The notes under the pieces: generated by a model | What the model was told of the DNA's origin: nothing | What the model saw: the letters and a program-made list of their open reading frames with translations, nothing else | Database searches by the model: none | Position numbers and translations under genes: made by a program | Origin: PMP191F sp047602185 | GTDB taxonomy: Bacteria > Bacteroidota > Bacteroidia > Chitinophagales > Chitinophagaceae | Reading direction: 5' to 3' | NCBI GenBank assembly: GCA_047602185.1 | Contig: JASGHY010000001.1 | Coordinates: 1,178,001-1,242,000 of the forward strand | DNA: 64,000 bases | Part shown: positions 53,936 through 62,000 of the stretch, piece after piece | How positions within the stretch are numbered: the first letter of the stretch is position 1 | Layout of the letters: each line of letters opens with the position of its first letter

Positions 53936-56089
53936 ATGCTCTCACAACCAATTAGCGTATCCTTTGACATTGGTGGTGGTCGTATTGTGACCATTGAAAC
54001 CGGTAAACTGGCTCGCCAGGCTCATGGCTCAGTAACCGTACGTCAGGGAAATTGTATTTTGCTTGCTACTGTAGTAGCCAACAAAGAACCTAAGGAAGGA
54101 CAGGAGTTCTTTCCCTTAGTAGTAGATTATAACGAAAAATTTGCCTCTGCCGGTCGTATCCCCGGTTCATTCTTCAAACGTGAAGGAAGACTGAGCGATT
54201 ACGAAGTACTGATCAGCCGTTTGATCGACCGTGCATTGCGTCCTTTATTCCCCGAAGATTACTTCTGCGATGTGCAGGTATTGGTAACCCTCATCAGCAG
54301 CGACAAAGAAGTAGTGCCTGATGCACTTGCTTGTCTGGCCGCTTCTGCCGCACTTGCAGTTTCTGATATTCCCATTAAAGAGATTATTTCAGAGGTACGT
54401 GTTGCCCGTATTGAAGGCCAATACGTAATTAACCCAAGCCGCACAGACCTGGCTAAAGCTGATATGGATTTCATTATCGGCGCTACCAGTAAAAACCTGA
54501 TGATGGTGGAAGGTCAGTCTGAACAGTGTTCTGAAGAAGACCTGGTAAAAGCGCTGGAGCTTGCTCACGACGCTATCCGCGTTCAGATCCAGGCACAGGA
54601 AGAACTGCGTACAAAAGCTGGTGTAACCGCTAAACGTGATTACACTAAGCCTGTAGTAAACGAAGAATTACAGGAAAAGGTAAATGCCTTTGCTAAAGAT
54701 AGAGTATATGCTATTTCCAAATCTGCCTCTGCAAAAGCAGACAGAAGCATAGCATACGATACTTTAAAACAGGATCTGATCGACAGCCTGGGTGAAGAAG
54801 TTGCTGATGCTGATAAGAAGCTGGCGAAAAAATATTACGAAGACCTGAAATGGGAAGTAGTTCGTAATATGATCCTGGACGACCGTATCCGTTTGGATGG
54901 TCGTAAGCTTGACCAGGTTCGTCCTTTGGCAATGGAAGTTGATGTATTGCCTTCTCCACACGGTTCTGCATTGTTTACCCGTGGTGAAACACAATCTCTT
55001 ACTACCATTACTTTAGGTACTCCCCTGGATGAACTGCTGGTTGAAAGTGCAGCTGTTTCTGATTATACCAAATTCATCCTGCATTATAACTTCCCTCCGT
55101 TCTCTACCGGTGAAGTAAAAATGATGCGTGCACCTGGTCGTCGTGAAGTAGGACATGGTAACCTTGCCATGCGCTCACTGAAACAGATGATGCCTGGTAA
55201 CGAATATCCTTACACTGTACGTGTGGTAAGTGATGTACTGGAATCAAACGGTTCCTCTTCTATGGCTACCGTATGTGCCGGTTCACTGGCATTGATGGAT
55301 GCAGGTGTTCCCTTTGGCAAACACGTTAGTGGTGTTGCAATGGGATTGATCACCCGTACTACAGATGGTAAATATGCTATCCTTACTGATATCCTGGGTG
55401 ATGAAGATCACCTGGGCGATATGGACTTTAAAGTAACCGGTACCCGCGATGGCATTTGCGGTGTGCAGATGGACATTAAAGTAGATGGTTTAAGCATGGA
55501 TACTATGCGCGAAGCACTGGAACAGGCACGCAAAGGTCGCCTGCACATTCTCGACGCTATGTACCTTGCAATTCCTGAAGCCCGTGCAGAGGTGAAACCT
55601 CATGCACCAAGAATGGAGAAACTGTTCATCGACAAAGAATTTATCGGTGCTGTTATCGGGCCACAGGGTAAGATCATCCAGGAAATTCAACGCGAAACCG
55701 GTACTACTATCAATATTGAAGAAGTAGGTAACTATGGTGAAGTAAGCATCTTCAGCCCTGCGAAAGAAGGTCTGGACAAAGCTGTTTCATGGGTTAAAGG
55801 TATCGTTGCTGTTCCTGAAATAGGTTCAGTGTACGAAGCCACTGTAAAAGGCATCAAAGAATTCGGTGCATTCGTTGAGTTCCTGCCTGGCAAACAAGGT
55901 TTATTGCACATCAGTGAAATAAGCTGGAAACGCCTGGAGAATATGGAAGGTGTACTGAAAGAAGGAGATAAAGTAAAAGTAAAACTGATCGGAATTGATC
56001 ACAAGACCGGTAAGTTTAAACTGAGCCGCAAAGTGCTGATGCCAAAACCAGAAGGCAGGCCCAATGTAGCGCCTCCTGCAGAAGACTAG
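53936..56089 (+). CDS. pnp: Polyribonucleotide nucleotidyltransferase (PNPase)
   Basis: A 717-residue 3'-5' phosphorolytic exoribonuclease of the RNA degradosome. Two RNase PH domains (about 10-140 with GRIPGSFFKREGRLSDYEVLISRLIDR, and about 320-545 with the catalytic region ILGDEDHLGDMDFKVTGT), an intervening helical domain, KH (GAVIGPQGKIIQEIQ) and S1 (GSVYEATVKGIKEFGAFVEFLPGKQGLLHISE). Length and order match the family. It follows rpsO as in many bacteria. Confidence 0.97.
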   Translation: MLSQPISVSFDIGGGRIVTIETGKLARQAHGSVTVRQGNCILLATVVANKEPKEGQEFFPLVVDYNEKFASAGRIPGSFFKREGRLSDYEVLISRLIDRALRPLFPEDYFCDVQVLVTLISSDKEVVPDALACLAASAALAVSDIPIKEIISEVRVARIEGQYVINPSRTDLAKADMDFIIGATSKNLMMVEGQSEQCSEEDLVKALELAHDAIRVQIQAQEELRTKAGVTAKRDYTKPVVNEELQEKVNAFAKDRVYAISKSASAKADRSIAYDTLKQDLIDSLGEEVADADKKLAKKYYEDLKWEVVRNMILDDRIRLDGRKLDQVRPLAMEVDVLPSPHGSALFTRGETQSLTTITLGTPLDELLVESAAVSDYTKFILHYNFPPFSTGEVKMMRAPGRREVGHGNLAMRSLKQMMPGNEYPYTVRVVSDVLESNGSSSMATVCAGSLALMDAGVPFGKHVSGVAMGLITRTTDGKYAILTDILGDEDHLGDMDFKVTGTRDGICGVQMDIKVDGLSMDTMREALEQARKGRLHILDAMYLAIPEARAEVKPHAPRMEKLFIDKEFIGAVIGPQGKIIQEIQRETGTTINIEEVGNYGEVSIFSPAKEGLDKAVSWVKGIVAVPEIGSVYEATVKGIKEFGAFVEFLPGKQGLLHISEISWKRLENMEGVLKEGDKVKVKLIGIDHKTGKFKLSRKVLMPKPEGRPNVAPPAED

Positions 56090-56114
56090 AGTTTTCCGTT
56101 TTTAAGAATGATAT

Positions 56115-56148
56115 GAGGTCTGTAGCTTGCTGCAGACCTCTTTTTTTT
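56115..56148 (+). terminator. Intrinsic terminator after pnp
   Basis: An 11-bp stem with one G-T pair (56115-56125 with 56130-56140), a CTTG loop and eight Ts. Confidence 0.9.
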
Positions 56149-56261
56149 GACACGGATTGATACAGGAATAGATTTCACTGATGTACAATCAATGCTAATC
56201 TTATGCTTAATCCGTGAAATCCGTGATTTAATGTATTTTCACGCCCCATATTCAATATTGC

Positions 56262-57083
56262 ATGAACAACTATATCAGCATACGCTTTGAAGGTGTGCCC
56301 AAAGAACAACAGGAAATATTAATTGCACAACTCAGCGAACTGAATTTTGAAGGATTTGAAGAAGGGCCACGTTATCTTACCGCATTTATCCCTGAATCAT
56401 TGTTGCAGGAAGAAGCATTACAACAACTGGTAGAGCAGGGGAGCTATACAACCTCACGCGAAACAATTGCACAAAAGAACTGGAATGAAGAATGGGAGAA
56501 AAATTTCTCGCCTGTTATCATCAACAACTTCTGCGCTATCCGCGCACATTTTCATGAGCCTGTTACCGATGTTCCATACGAAATAGTGATCACTCCGAAA
56601 ATGAGTTTTGGAACAGGACATCATCCTACTACAGCATTGATGGTGGAGTATATGCAGCAAACAACATTTACAGATGAAACTGTACTTGATTTTGGTACCG
56701 GCACAGGAGTTTTGGCAATACTGGCAGAGAAGCTGGGAGCAGTGGCTGTTACAGCTATTGATAACGACGATTGGAGTATTGAAAATGCGCAGGAGAATGT
56801 ACAGATCAATCAATGTAAAAAGATTGCTGTGTACAAAGCTGATACATTACAAATGATTGACAAGTATGATATTATACTGGCCAATATCAATAAACATGTA
56901 TTGCTGGCAAATATGCATACCATTCAGCAACATTTAGCGCCGGGTGGCGTTATCCTGATGAGTGGTTTACTGGCCGGTGACAGAAAGGATATTGAAGAAT
57001 GCGCTATGAAAGAAGGATTACGTTTAGTTGATCTGAAACAAATGGAAGGATGGATTGCGCTGAATTTAACACATATATTGTAA
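56262..57083 (+). CDS. prmA: Ribosomal protein L11 methyltransferase
   Basis: A 273-residue SAM-dependent methyltransferase. N-terminal L11-recognition domain (about 1-85, ending NWNEEWEKNFSPV), then the class I core with SFGTGHHPTT, LDFGTGTGVLAILAEKLGA (SAM-binding), AIDNDDWSIENAQENVQIN and the catalytic-side ILANINKHVLLANM. It trimethylates L11. It stands alone between pnp and plsY, with a repeated CACGGATT/AATCCGTG motif in its upstream gap (56149-56232). Confidence 0.93.
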   Translation: MNNYISIRFEGVPKEQQEILIAQLSELNFEGFEEGPRYLTAFIPESLLQEEALQQLVEQGSYTTSRETIAQKNWNEEWEKNFSPVIINNFCAIRAHFHEPVTDVPYEIVITPKMSFGTGHHPTTALMVEYMQQTTFTDETVLDFGTGTGVLAILAEKLGAVAVTAIDNDDWSIENAQENVQINQCKKIAVYKADTLQMIDKYDIILANINKHVLLANMHTIQQHLAPGGVILMSGLLAGDRKDIEECAMKEGLRLVDLKQMEGWIALNLTHIL

Positions 57084-57157
57084 AATAATGTGTTGCAGTA
57101 TGTTATCAGTATTTTAATTTTTAGTATATTCGTTATTCCACTTCAACCAACTATTCA

Positions 57158-57829
57158 ATGAAAGAAGTTTTACTCATTGTAATAGCATACCTGATAGGCT
57201 CTATTCCTACTGCTGTTTGGATCAGCAGGGCCTTTTTTGGTATTGACATCCGTGATTACGGTAGCGGGAATGCTGGTGCCACCAACACCTTCCGCGTACT
57301 GGGTTCCCGCTGGGGAACTATCGTTATGGTTATTGACGTACTCAAGGGTGTTCTTGCTACCAGTCTCTACATTTTATTACCGTATTATTTACAGTCTACC
57401 AGCGAATGGGATCGTACAAACCTCATGGTAGGGTTGGGACTTGCTGCAGTATTGGGGCATATTTTCCCTATCTGGGCCGATTTTCGTGGTGGTAAAGGCG
57501 TGGCTACCTTATTCGGAATGATCCTCGCTATTCAGCCCTTAGTGGCCGTATGCTGCGTAGGTGTGTTCTTACTGGTATTATACCTTACACGTTTTGTATC
57601 GCTCAGTTCGATGTTGGCAAGTGTGGCTTTTGCCGTATTCATACTTGTTATTTTTAATGAAAAGGAACCATTGTATCGTGCATTTGCTATTGCTGTAGCA
57701 CTGCTGGTTGTACTTACACACCAGAAGAACATCAGTCGTTTGCTCAAGGGCAATGAAAGCAAAGTACCTATCTTCAAATACCGTGACAGACGCAGAGAAA
57801 GACGTCGTGCGGAAAGAGAAGAACAATAA
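57158..57829 (+). CDS. plsY: Glycerol-3-phosphate acyltransferase PlsY
   Basis: A 223-residue integral membrane enzyme with five to six helices. The three conserved cytoplasmic loops are present: GSGNAGATNTFRVLG, the FRGGKGVATLFG glycine loop and the third loop near the end (LLVVLTHQKNISRLLKGNE). It transfers acyl from acyl-phosphate to glycerol 3-phosphate, the first step of phospholipid synthesis; PlsX is not in the window. The C-terminal tail is very basic (YRDRRRERRRAEREEQ). A terminator follows. Confidence 0.95.
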   Translation: MKEVLLIVIAYLIGSIPTAVWISRAFFGIDIRDYGSGNAGATNTFRVLGSRWGTIVMVIDVLKGVLATSLYILLPYYLQSTSEWDRTNLMVGLGLAAVLGHIFPIWADFRGGKGVATLFGMILAIQPLVAVCCVGVFLLVLYLTRFVSLSSMLASVAFAVFILVIFNEKEPLYRAFAIAVALLVVLTHQKNISRLLKGNESKVPIFKYRDRRRERRRAEREEQ

Positions 57830-57861
57830 ACTGAACCATCCCTGCGTTATATATTTTTGCA

Positions 57862-57900
57862 AAGGCCGGTATCTCCCAAAAGATACCGGCCTTTTGTTTT
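57862..57900. terminator. Intrinsic terminator after plsY
   Basis: A 13-bp perfect stem (57862-57874 with 57881-57893), a 6-base loop and a T-rich tail. Confidence 0.88.
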
Positions 57901-58006
57901 ATAGTTGGTAACAAGTTTGCATATATCTCCATTACCAGGAAGATCTGCACAAGCACAGTCTGTCGTTTCTATGTGCGCAATTAACCTGACAATCATTCGT
58001 TTTGTC

Positions 58007-58014
58007 TATTTTTG
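58007..58014 (+). promoter_or_regulatory. Candidate -7 box of the M48 gene
   Basis: TATTTTTG, 16 bases before the ATG; the leader would be about 10 nt. Confidence 0.45.
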
Positions 58015-58030
58015 TTAAAATTTCACCTCA

Positions 58031-58849
58031 ATGAAAAGGACGCTTTCGATAGCACTTGTTACGTTTTCTTTTGTAGCCTGTACCACCAATGCCATTACCA
58101 ACAGAAGCCAGTTGAGTTTGTACAGCGAATCCGATATCCAGTCTATGGCTGCACAGGAATACACCACTTTCCTTACCCAGAACAAAGTAGTAGCTACCAC
58201 TGGCAGCAAAGATGCTGAAATGGTACGCAGGATAGGACAGCGTTTAGTAGCTGCCATCAATGAGTATTATGCACAGAAAGGATTATCCAAAGAGCTGGAA
58301 GGTTATAAATGGGAATATAACCTGGTTGATTCAAAAGAAGTGAACGCCTGGTGTATGCCCGGTGGTAAAATAGTTGTGTACACAGGTTTATTGCCTATTT
58401 CGCAGAACGAAGCGGCGCTTGCCGTAGTTATGGGCCACGAAATAGCACATGCCCTTGCCAAGCACGGTAATGAGCGTATGAGCCAGCAGGCTGCAGCAGC
58501 GCTGGGCGAACAGGCTTTGTCTGTAGCAATCGCCAACAAAACGCCGGCAGCCCAGAGCCTGTTCAAAACGGCTTATGGTGTAGGCAGCAACGTAGGTGTA
58601 TTATTGCCATTCTCACGCAAACAGGAATTAGAGGCTGATAAATATGGTTTGATCTTCGCTGCAATGGCCGGATACAATCCACAGGAAGCAATTCCTTTAT
58701 GGGAGCGTATGCAAAAAGCCAGCGAAGGGCAAACTCCTCCGGAGATATTAAGCACACACCCTGCAGAAGCAACACGTATTGAGAAATTAAAAGAACTGAT
58801 GCCTGAAGCATTGACTTACTACAAGCCGGTGAATTCAAACAGTAAATAG
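58031..58849 (+). CDS. M48-family metalloprotease, probable lipoprotein
   Basis: A 272-residue exported zinc protease. The leader RTLSIALVTFSFVAC has a plausible lipobox (FVAC). Catalytic motif GHEIAHALAKHG (zinc His136 and His140, Glu137) and the third ligand in KQELEADKYGL. Helices around ARRGGKIVVYTGLL-type core (AWCMPGGKIVVYTGLL) are standard for the LoiP/BepA-like group that controls outer-membrane protein quality. It is monocistronic with its own -7 box. Confidence 0.93.
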   Translation: MKRTLSIALVTFSFVACTTNAITNRSQLSLYSESDIQSMAAQEYTTFLTQNKVVATTGSKDAEMVRRIGQRLVAAINEYYAQKGLSKELEGYKWEYNLVDSKEVNAWCMPGGKIVVYTGLLPISQNEAALAVVMGHEIAHALAKHGNERMSQQAAAALGEQALSVAIANKTPAAQSLFKTAYGVGSNVGVLLPFSRKQELEADKYGLIFAAMAGYNPQEAIPLWERMQKASEGQTPPEILSTHPAEATRIEKLKELMPEALTYYKPVNSNSK

Positions 58850-58956
58850 TATAGCAAAAAAGATCATATAATACTCTGATGGCATTCTGATAGCCGAATC
58901 AGATTAAAAAATGTGTTTTTTACGCTTAATATGAGGTGGGAGTGTAGATTTTATAC

Positions 58957-58964
58957 TACCTTTG
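58957..58964 (+). promoter_or_regulatory. Candidate -7 box of the DUF3052-like gene
   Basis: TACCTTTG matches TAnnTTTG, 49 bases before the ATG at 59013. Confidence 0.5.
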
Positions 58965-59012
58965 CAATCCCGTTCATTTTTAACCCTAAAGCTATACTAA
59001 AACTTCTCAGGC

Positions 59013-59453
59013 ATGTCTCAAAACTTGTTAGAAAAGCTTCAGCTACAGGACGAAAAAAATGTTCTGATCCAAGGTCTCCCTTCCTCTATCGAGAAGCAGT
59101 TTGTAAAGTTGTCTTTTTCCAAGAATGTAACACCGCTATTAAAAGCACGCAAGATTGATTTTGCGCTGGTGTTTGCTATCAACGAAAACCAGCTTAACTG
59201 CATTTTGAAAGATGTGTTGCCGGCTTTGCATGAGAACGGTAAATTCTGGATAGCTTATCCTAAGTCTTCTTCAAAAATTGTTACTGATCTTAACCGCAGC
59301 TGCAGTTGGAACTTTGTTCGCAACGCCGGTTTTGATGTAACAAACGAAGTAGAGTTAGATCATGTATGGATTGCAATGCAGTTTAATAAAACTGCTGTGG
59401 TAACGAAAGCTACCCGCGCTACCAAAAGAGTTGCCGCTGTTGTTGCGGATTAA
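59013..59453 (+). CDS. DUF3052-like protein
   Basis: A 146-residue cytoplasmic protein. The layout LLEKLQLQDEKNVLIQGLP, IDFALVFAINENQLNCILKDVLPAL, KFWIAYPKSSSKIVTDLNR and GFDVTNEVELDHVWIAMQF matches DUF3052, a Rossmann-like fold of unknown function. The Lys-rich C-terminal tail (KATRATKRVAAVVAD) is extra. It is monocistronic, with a -7 box upstream and a strong terminator downstream. Confidence 0.82.
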   Translation: MSQNLLEKLQLQDEKNVLIQGLPSSIEKQFVKLSFSKNVTPLLKARKIDFALVFAINENQLNCILKDVLPALHENGKFWIAYPKSSSKIVTDLNRSCSWNFVRNAGFDVTNEVELDHVWIAMQFNKTAVVTKATRATKRVAAVVAD

Positions 59454-59477
59454 TTACGATTACAATATTTTATTGCT

Positions 59478-59510
59478 CAAAAGGCCCGCGATAAGCGGGC
59501 CTTTTGTTTT
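59478..59510. terminator. Intrinsic terminator after the DUF3052-like gene
   Basis: A 12-bp perfect stem (59478-59489 with 59495-59506), a GATAA loop and a T-rich tail. Confidence 0.9.
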
Positions 59511-59562
59511 GCACCTGATCACCAGCTATTGATCAAAAAACATATAGGTTTATAAATAATTG

Positions 59563-59576
59563 GTTGATATATCAAC
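59563..59576. promoter_or_regulatory. Candidate MarR operator
   Basis: GTTGATATATCAAC is a perfect 14-bp palindrome ending 21 bases before the MarR start codon. MarR proteins usually bind such palindromes over their own promoter. Confidence 0.6.
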
Positions 59577-59597
59577 TAATATTCCTTTCTTTGTGCA

Positions 59598-60047
59598 ATG
59601 AACGATGGTATAAGGCCAGGGAGCCCCCCGGTGCTTGCGGCTTATGTAGGCCGGCTGCATATTATGCTCCGCAAGGAATGCGACAAGGTTTTCCGGCAAG
59701 AGGGGTTTCCGGTAGAAATGGACCAGGTTCCGGTTGTGATGCTGCTGTATTATTCAGATCGGCCACTTACACAGCAGGAGATCTATACCAGGCTGGAGCG
59801 TGATAAAGCTTCTGTAAACAGAACTATCTCTTTTCTGAATAAGATAGACATCGTAAGAGTAGTACAGGATGATAGTGATAAACGCAAAACCAGGGTGGAG
59901 CTGACTGTAGCCGGCAAAGAATTGGCCGCACGTGCAGACGATATCATTAAAAAAATAGACACGAACCTGCTTGCAAGTTTAACAACAGAAGAACAACAGC
60001 AATTTTCTATATTAATTACCAAGCTTATCGAGACCTCCTTTACTTAA
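59598..60047 (+). CDS. MarR-family transcriptional regulator
   Basis: A 149-residue winged-helix dimer. Helix-turn-helix in LTQQEIYTRLERDKASVNRTISFLNKIDIV; wing in DDSDKRKTRVELTVAGKE. A perfect palindrome sits in its promoter region, suggesting autoregulation. The next gene in the same direction, 139 bases on, encodes an outer-membrane barrel protein and may be co-regulated. The ligand is unknown. Confidence 0.9.
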   Translation: MNDGIRPGSPPVLAAYVGRLHIMLRKECDKVFRQEGFPVEMDQVPVVMLLYYSDRPLTQQEIYTRLERDKASVNRTISFLNKIDIVRVVQDDSDKRKTRVELTVAGKELAARADDIIKKIDTNLLASLTTEEQQQFSILITKLIETSFT

Positions 60048-60186
60048 CAGTTTCCCGTATGTAAATGCTTTTGGCTATTGTGGTGCATGCCCGCAATGGT
60101 TGTGTTCCGGATCTACCAGGATCTGCAGGATTGTTTTGTCATACAGAATCATTTTACAATTACTTAAATCCATCAATTAACGGAAA

Positions 60187-61116
60187 ATGAGAAGAAGCAT
60201 CTTTCTGGCTGGCATGCTATTGCCCATACTGGGCTATTCACAAACCAATGACAGCAGTAATATACGTACAACAAAACTGGTTACCACTTCTCCGGCATTG
60301 GGAGGCGTGAATATCAGCAACCTGGTAGCGCCTGTAAAAGCTAACGGGCAGACCTTTACGATGCAACAACCTGTAGCAGATATAGGAATACCTCTTTATA
60401 AGAACTTTCTCACAAAGCACCCTGTATTTATAAAAACGGGTGTCCGTTACCAGGGACTATTTCTTTCCGGTGAAAAGAATATTGGCAGTAATAATTTTCA
60501 ATCGGTCACAGTTCCATTACTGTTCAGTTATGTTCTTTCACGCTCTACCAGTATTACACTCATTGCAACAGCCTCTGTGAGTTCTGATTTCAGGCGTAAT
60601 ATCGACGCGGGAGATATTATTTATACAGCCGGCGCCCGCATTGGCTTTCGTCAGAACAGATCGTTTAAATATGGTTTAACACTTGCTTATCTTAGCGATT
60701 ACAGCGGTAAATACTTACTCCCTGTTCCGGATATTGACTGGAGTATCAATAAACGCTTAAGTCTGACAGCTCTTTTACCAGCCCGTGCATCGCTAAAATA
60801 CAAGTTAACAACAGCTCAGTCAATTGGCATCACAGCGGGATTCAATAATGGCTTGTATGCTCTCAACAGCACACCGCAAAAGCAATATCTTCAATTACAG
60901 CAATACAGCGGAGGACTTATCTACGATCTTACAATTGCCCGTAACTGGAAACTGAACCTGGTGGCTGCACGTTCTTTTGTACAGAAACTGCAAACCTTTA
61001 ATGCAGATCAAAAGGTATCACTTAATAATTTCGGCAACCTGCGTAAGCGTGTATCGAATGTTTCTTATGAACAGAATTCATTCATATTCCAGGGTGGCAT
61101 TAGTTACCAGTTCTGA
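60187..61116 (+). CDS. DUF6268-type outer-membrane beta-barrel protein
   Basis: A 309-residue protein with signal peptide RRSIFLAGMLLPILGYSQ. The mature part has alternating strands (VTVPLLFSYVLSRSTSITLIATASV, RSFKYGLTLAYLSDYSGKYLLP, LSLTALLPARASLKYKLTT) and ends ...FQGGISYQF with a terminal Phe, the signature of a barrel inserted by BamA. It resembles DUF6268. It may be regulated by the preceding MarR protein. Substrate unknown. Confidence 0.78.
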   Translation: MRRSIFLAGMLLPILGYSQTNDSSNIRTTKLVTTSPALGGVNISNLVAPVKANGQTFTMQQPVADIGIPLYKNFLTKHPVFIKTGVRYQGLFLSGEKNIGSNNFQSVTVPLLFSYVLSRSTSITLIATASVSSDFRRNIDAGDIIYTAGARIGFRQNRSFKYGLTLAYLSDYSGKYLLPVPDIDWSINKRLSLTALLPARASLKYKLTTAQSIGITAGFNNGLYALNSTPQKQYLQLQQYSGGLIYDLTIARNWKLNLVAARSFVQKLQTFNADQKVSLNNFGNLRKRVSNVSYEQNSFIFQGGISYQF

Positions 61117-61123
61117 TAATGTA

Positions 61124-61131
61124 TATTTTTG
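61124..61131 (+). promoter_or_regulatory. Candidate -7 box of the CYTH gene
   Basis: TATTTTTG, 17 bases before the ATG; seven bases after the preceding stop. Confidence 0.45.
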
Positions 61132-61148
61132 TGAATTAATTATCTGCT

Positions 61149-61667
61149 ATGTCGTTTATCAATATAGAGATCAAAGCGCGTACATCGAATACAGATGCTA
61201 TCCGGCGTTTTTTACTGGACAACGGCGCCATGTTTCATGGTACTGATCTGCAGACGGATACTTATTTTAATGTACAGCAGGGGCGTCTGAAACTGCGTGA
61301 AGGCAATATTGAGAACAATCTTATTTATTACCAGCGTATAGACCAGCATGGCCCCAAACAATCTGATTTTCAACTGACGCAGGTAGCAGATGCAGCGGGT
61401 CTGAAAGCAATGCTTAGCGCCGCAATCGGTATTAAGATTGTTGTTCAGAAAAAACGAGAGATCTATTTTATTGAGAACATAAAATTTCATCTTGACGAAC
61501 TGGAAGGGCTGGGACAATTTGTAGAGATAGAAGCCAGCAATAAAAATTATTCCCTGCCAGTGGAGAAGCTACATGAGCAATGTAACTACTACCTGCAAGC
61601 GTTTAGAATTGAAGAAAAGGACCTGTTGCAGCATTCGTATAGTGATATGTTGATGGGAGTGGAGTAG
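61149..61667 (+). CDS. CYTH-domain protein (class IV adenylate cyclase-like)
   Basis: A 172-residue tunnel-fold protein. It begins with the ExExK-type motif INIEIKAR, followed by DTYFNVQQGRLKLREG, ERIYFIENIKFHLDEL-type strands (KKREIYFIENIKFHLDELEGLGQFVEIEA). All core Glu, Lys and Arg positions of the CYTH metal/triphosphate tunnel seem present. Members hydrolyse or cyclise triphosphates; whether this makes cAMP, or acts on tripolyphosphate or thiamine triphosphate, cannot be told. It is monocistronic; array M follows. Confidence 0.87.
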   Translation: MSFINIEIKARTSNTDAIRRFLLDNGAMFHGTDLQTDTYFNVQQGRLKLREGNIENNLIYYQRIDQHGPKQSDFQLTQVADAAGLKAMLSAAIGIKIVVQKKREIYFIENIKFHLDELEGLGQFVEIEASNKNYSLPVEKLHEQCNYYLQAFRIEEKDLLQHSYSDMLMGVE

Positions 61668-61675
61668 TGAAATGT

Positions 61676-61997
61676 TACCGGATACTGAATTTGAGATTTG
61701 ATGTTTGAAATTTGAGGTTAGAACAACTGCAAACTTGCCTCCTGGCTCGCATTCACTATTGACTATTGACTGGTTTAACTGCCAACTTGTATTCCTATCG
61801 GCTCGCATTCACTATTGACCATTCACTATTCACTGGTTTAACTGCAAATTGCCAACTTCTATTTGTTAACAGCTAATCCCTTATTTCAAATTCTTGTATT
61901 CAATTTATAACCTACAACTTAAAACCTATAACCTGTATTAGCATTCCGCATTCAGCTGTACTTATAACCTATAACTTAAAACTTACAACCTGTATTC
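61676..61997. repeat. Heptad-word array M (46 units)
   Basis: Fills the convergent gap between the CYTH and dnaG genes. Chains: TTTGAGA/TTTGATG/TTTGAAA/TTTGAGG from 61690; TCACTAT/TGACTAT/TGACTGG from 61753; TCACTAT/TGACCAT/TCACTAT/TCACTGG from 61809; TATAACC/TATAACT/TAAAACT/TACAACC from 61963. Two copies of the CTCGCATTCACTATTGAC phrase are 56 bp (eight heptads) apart. Confidence 0.78.
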
Positions 61998-62000
61998 CCT

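Noticed and set aside
2969..61997. Heptad arrays as CRISPR arrays or REP/BIME elements
   Set aside because: There is no constant repeat with unique spacers, no cas genes, and the 7-bp register with drifting words is unlike REP palindromes.
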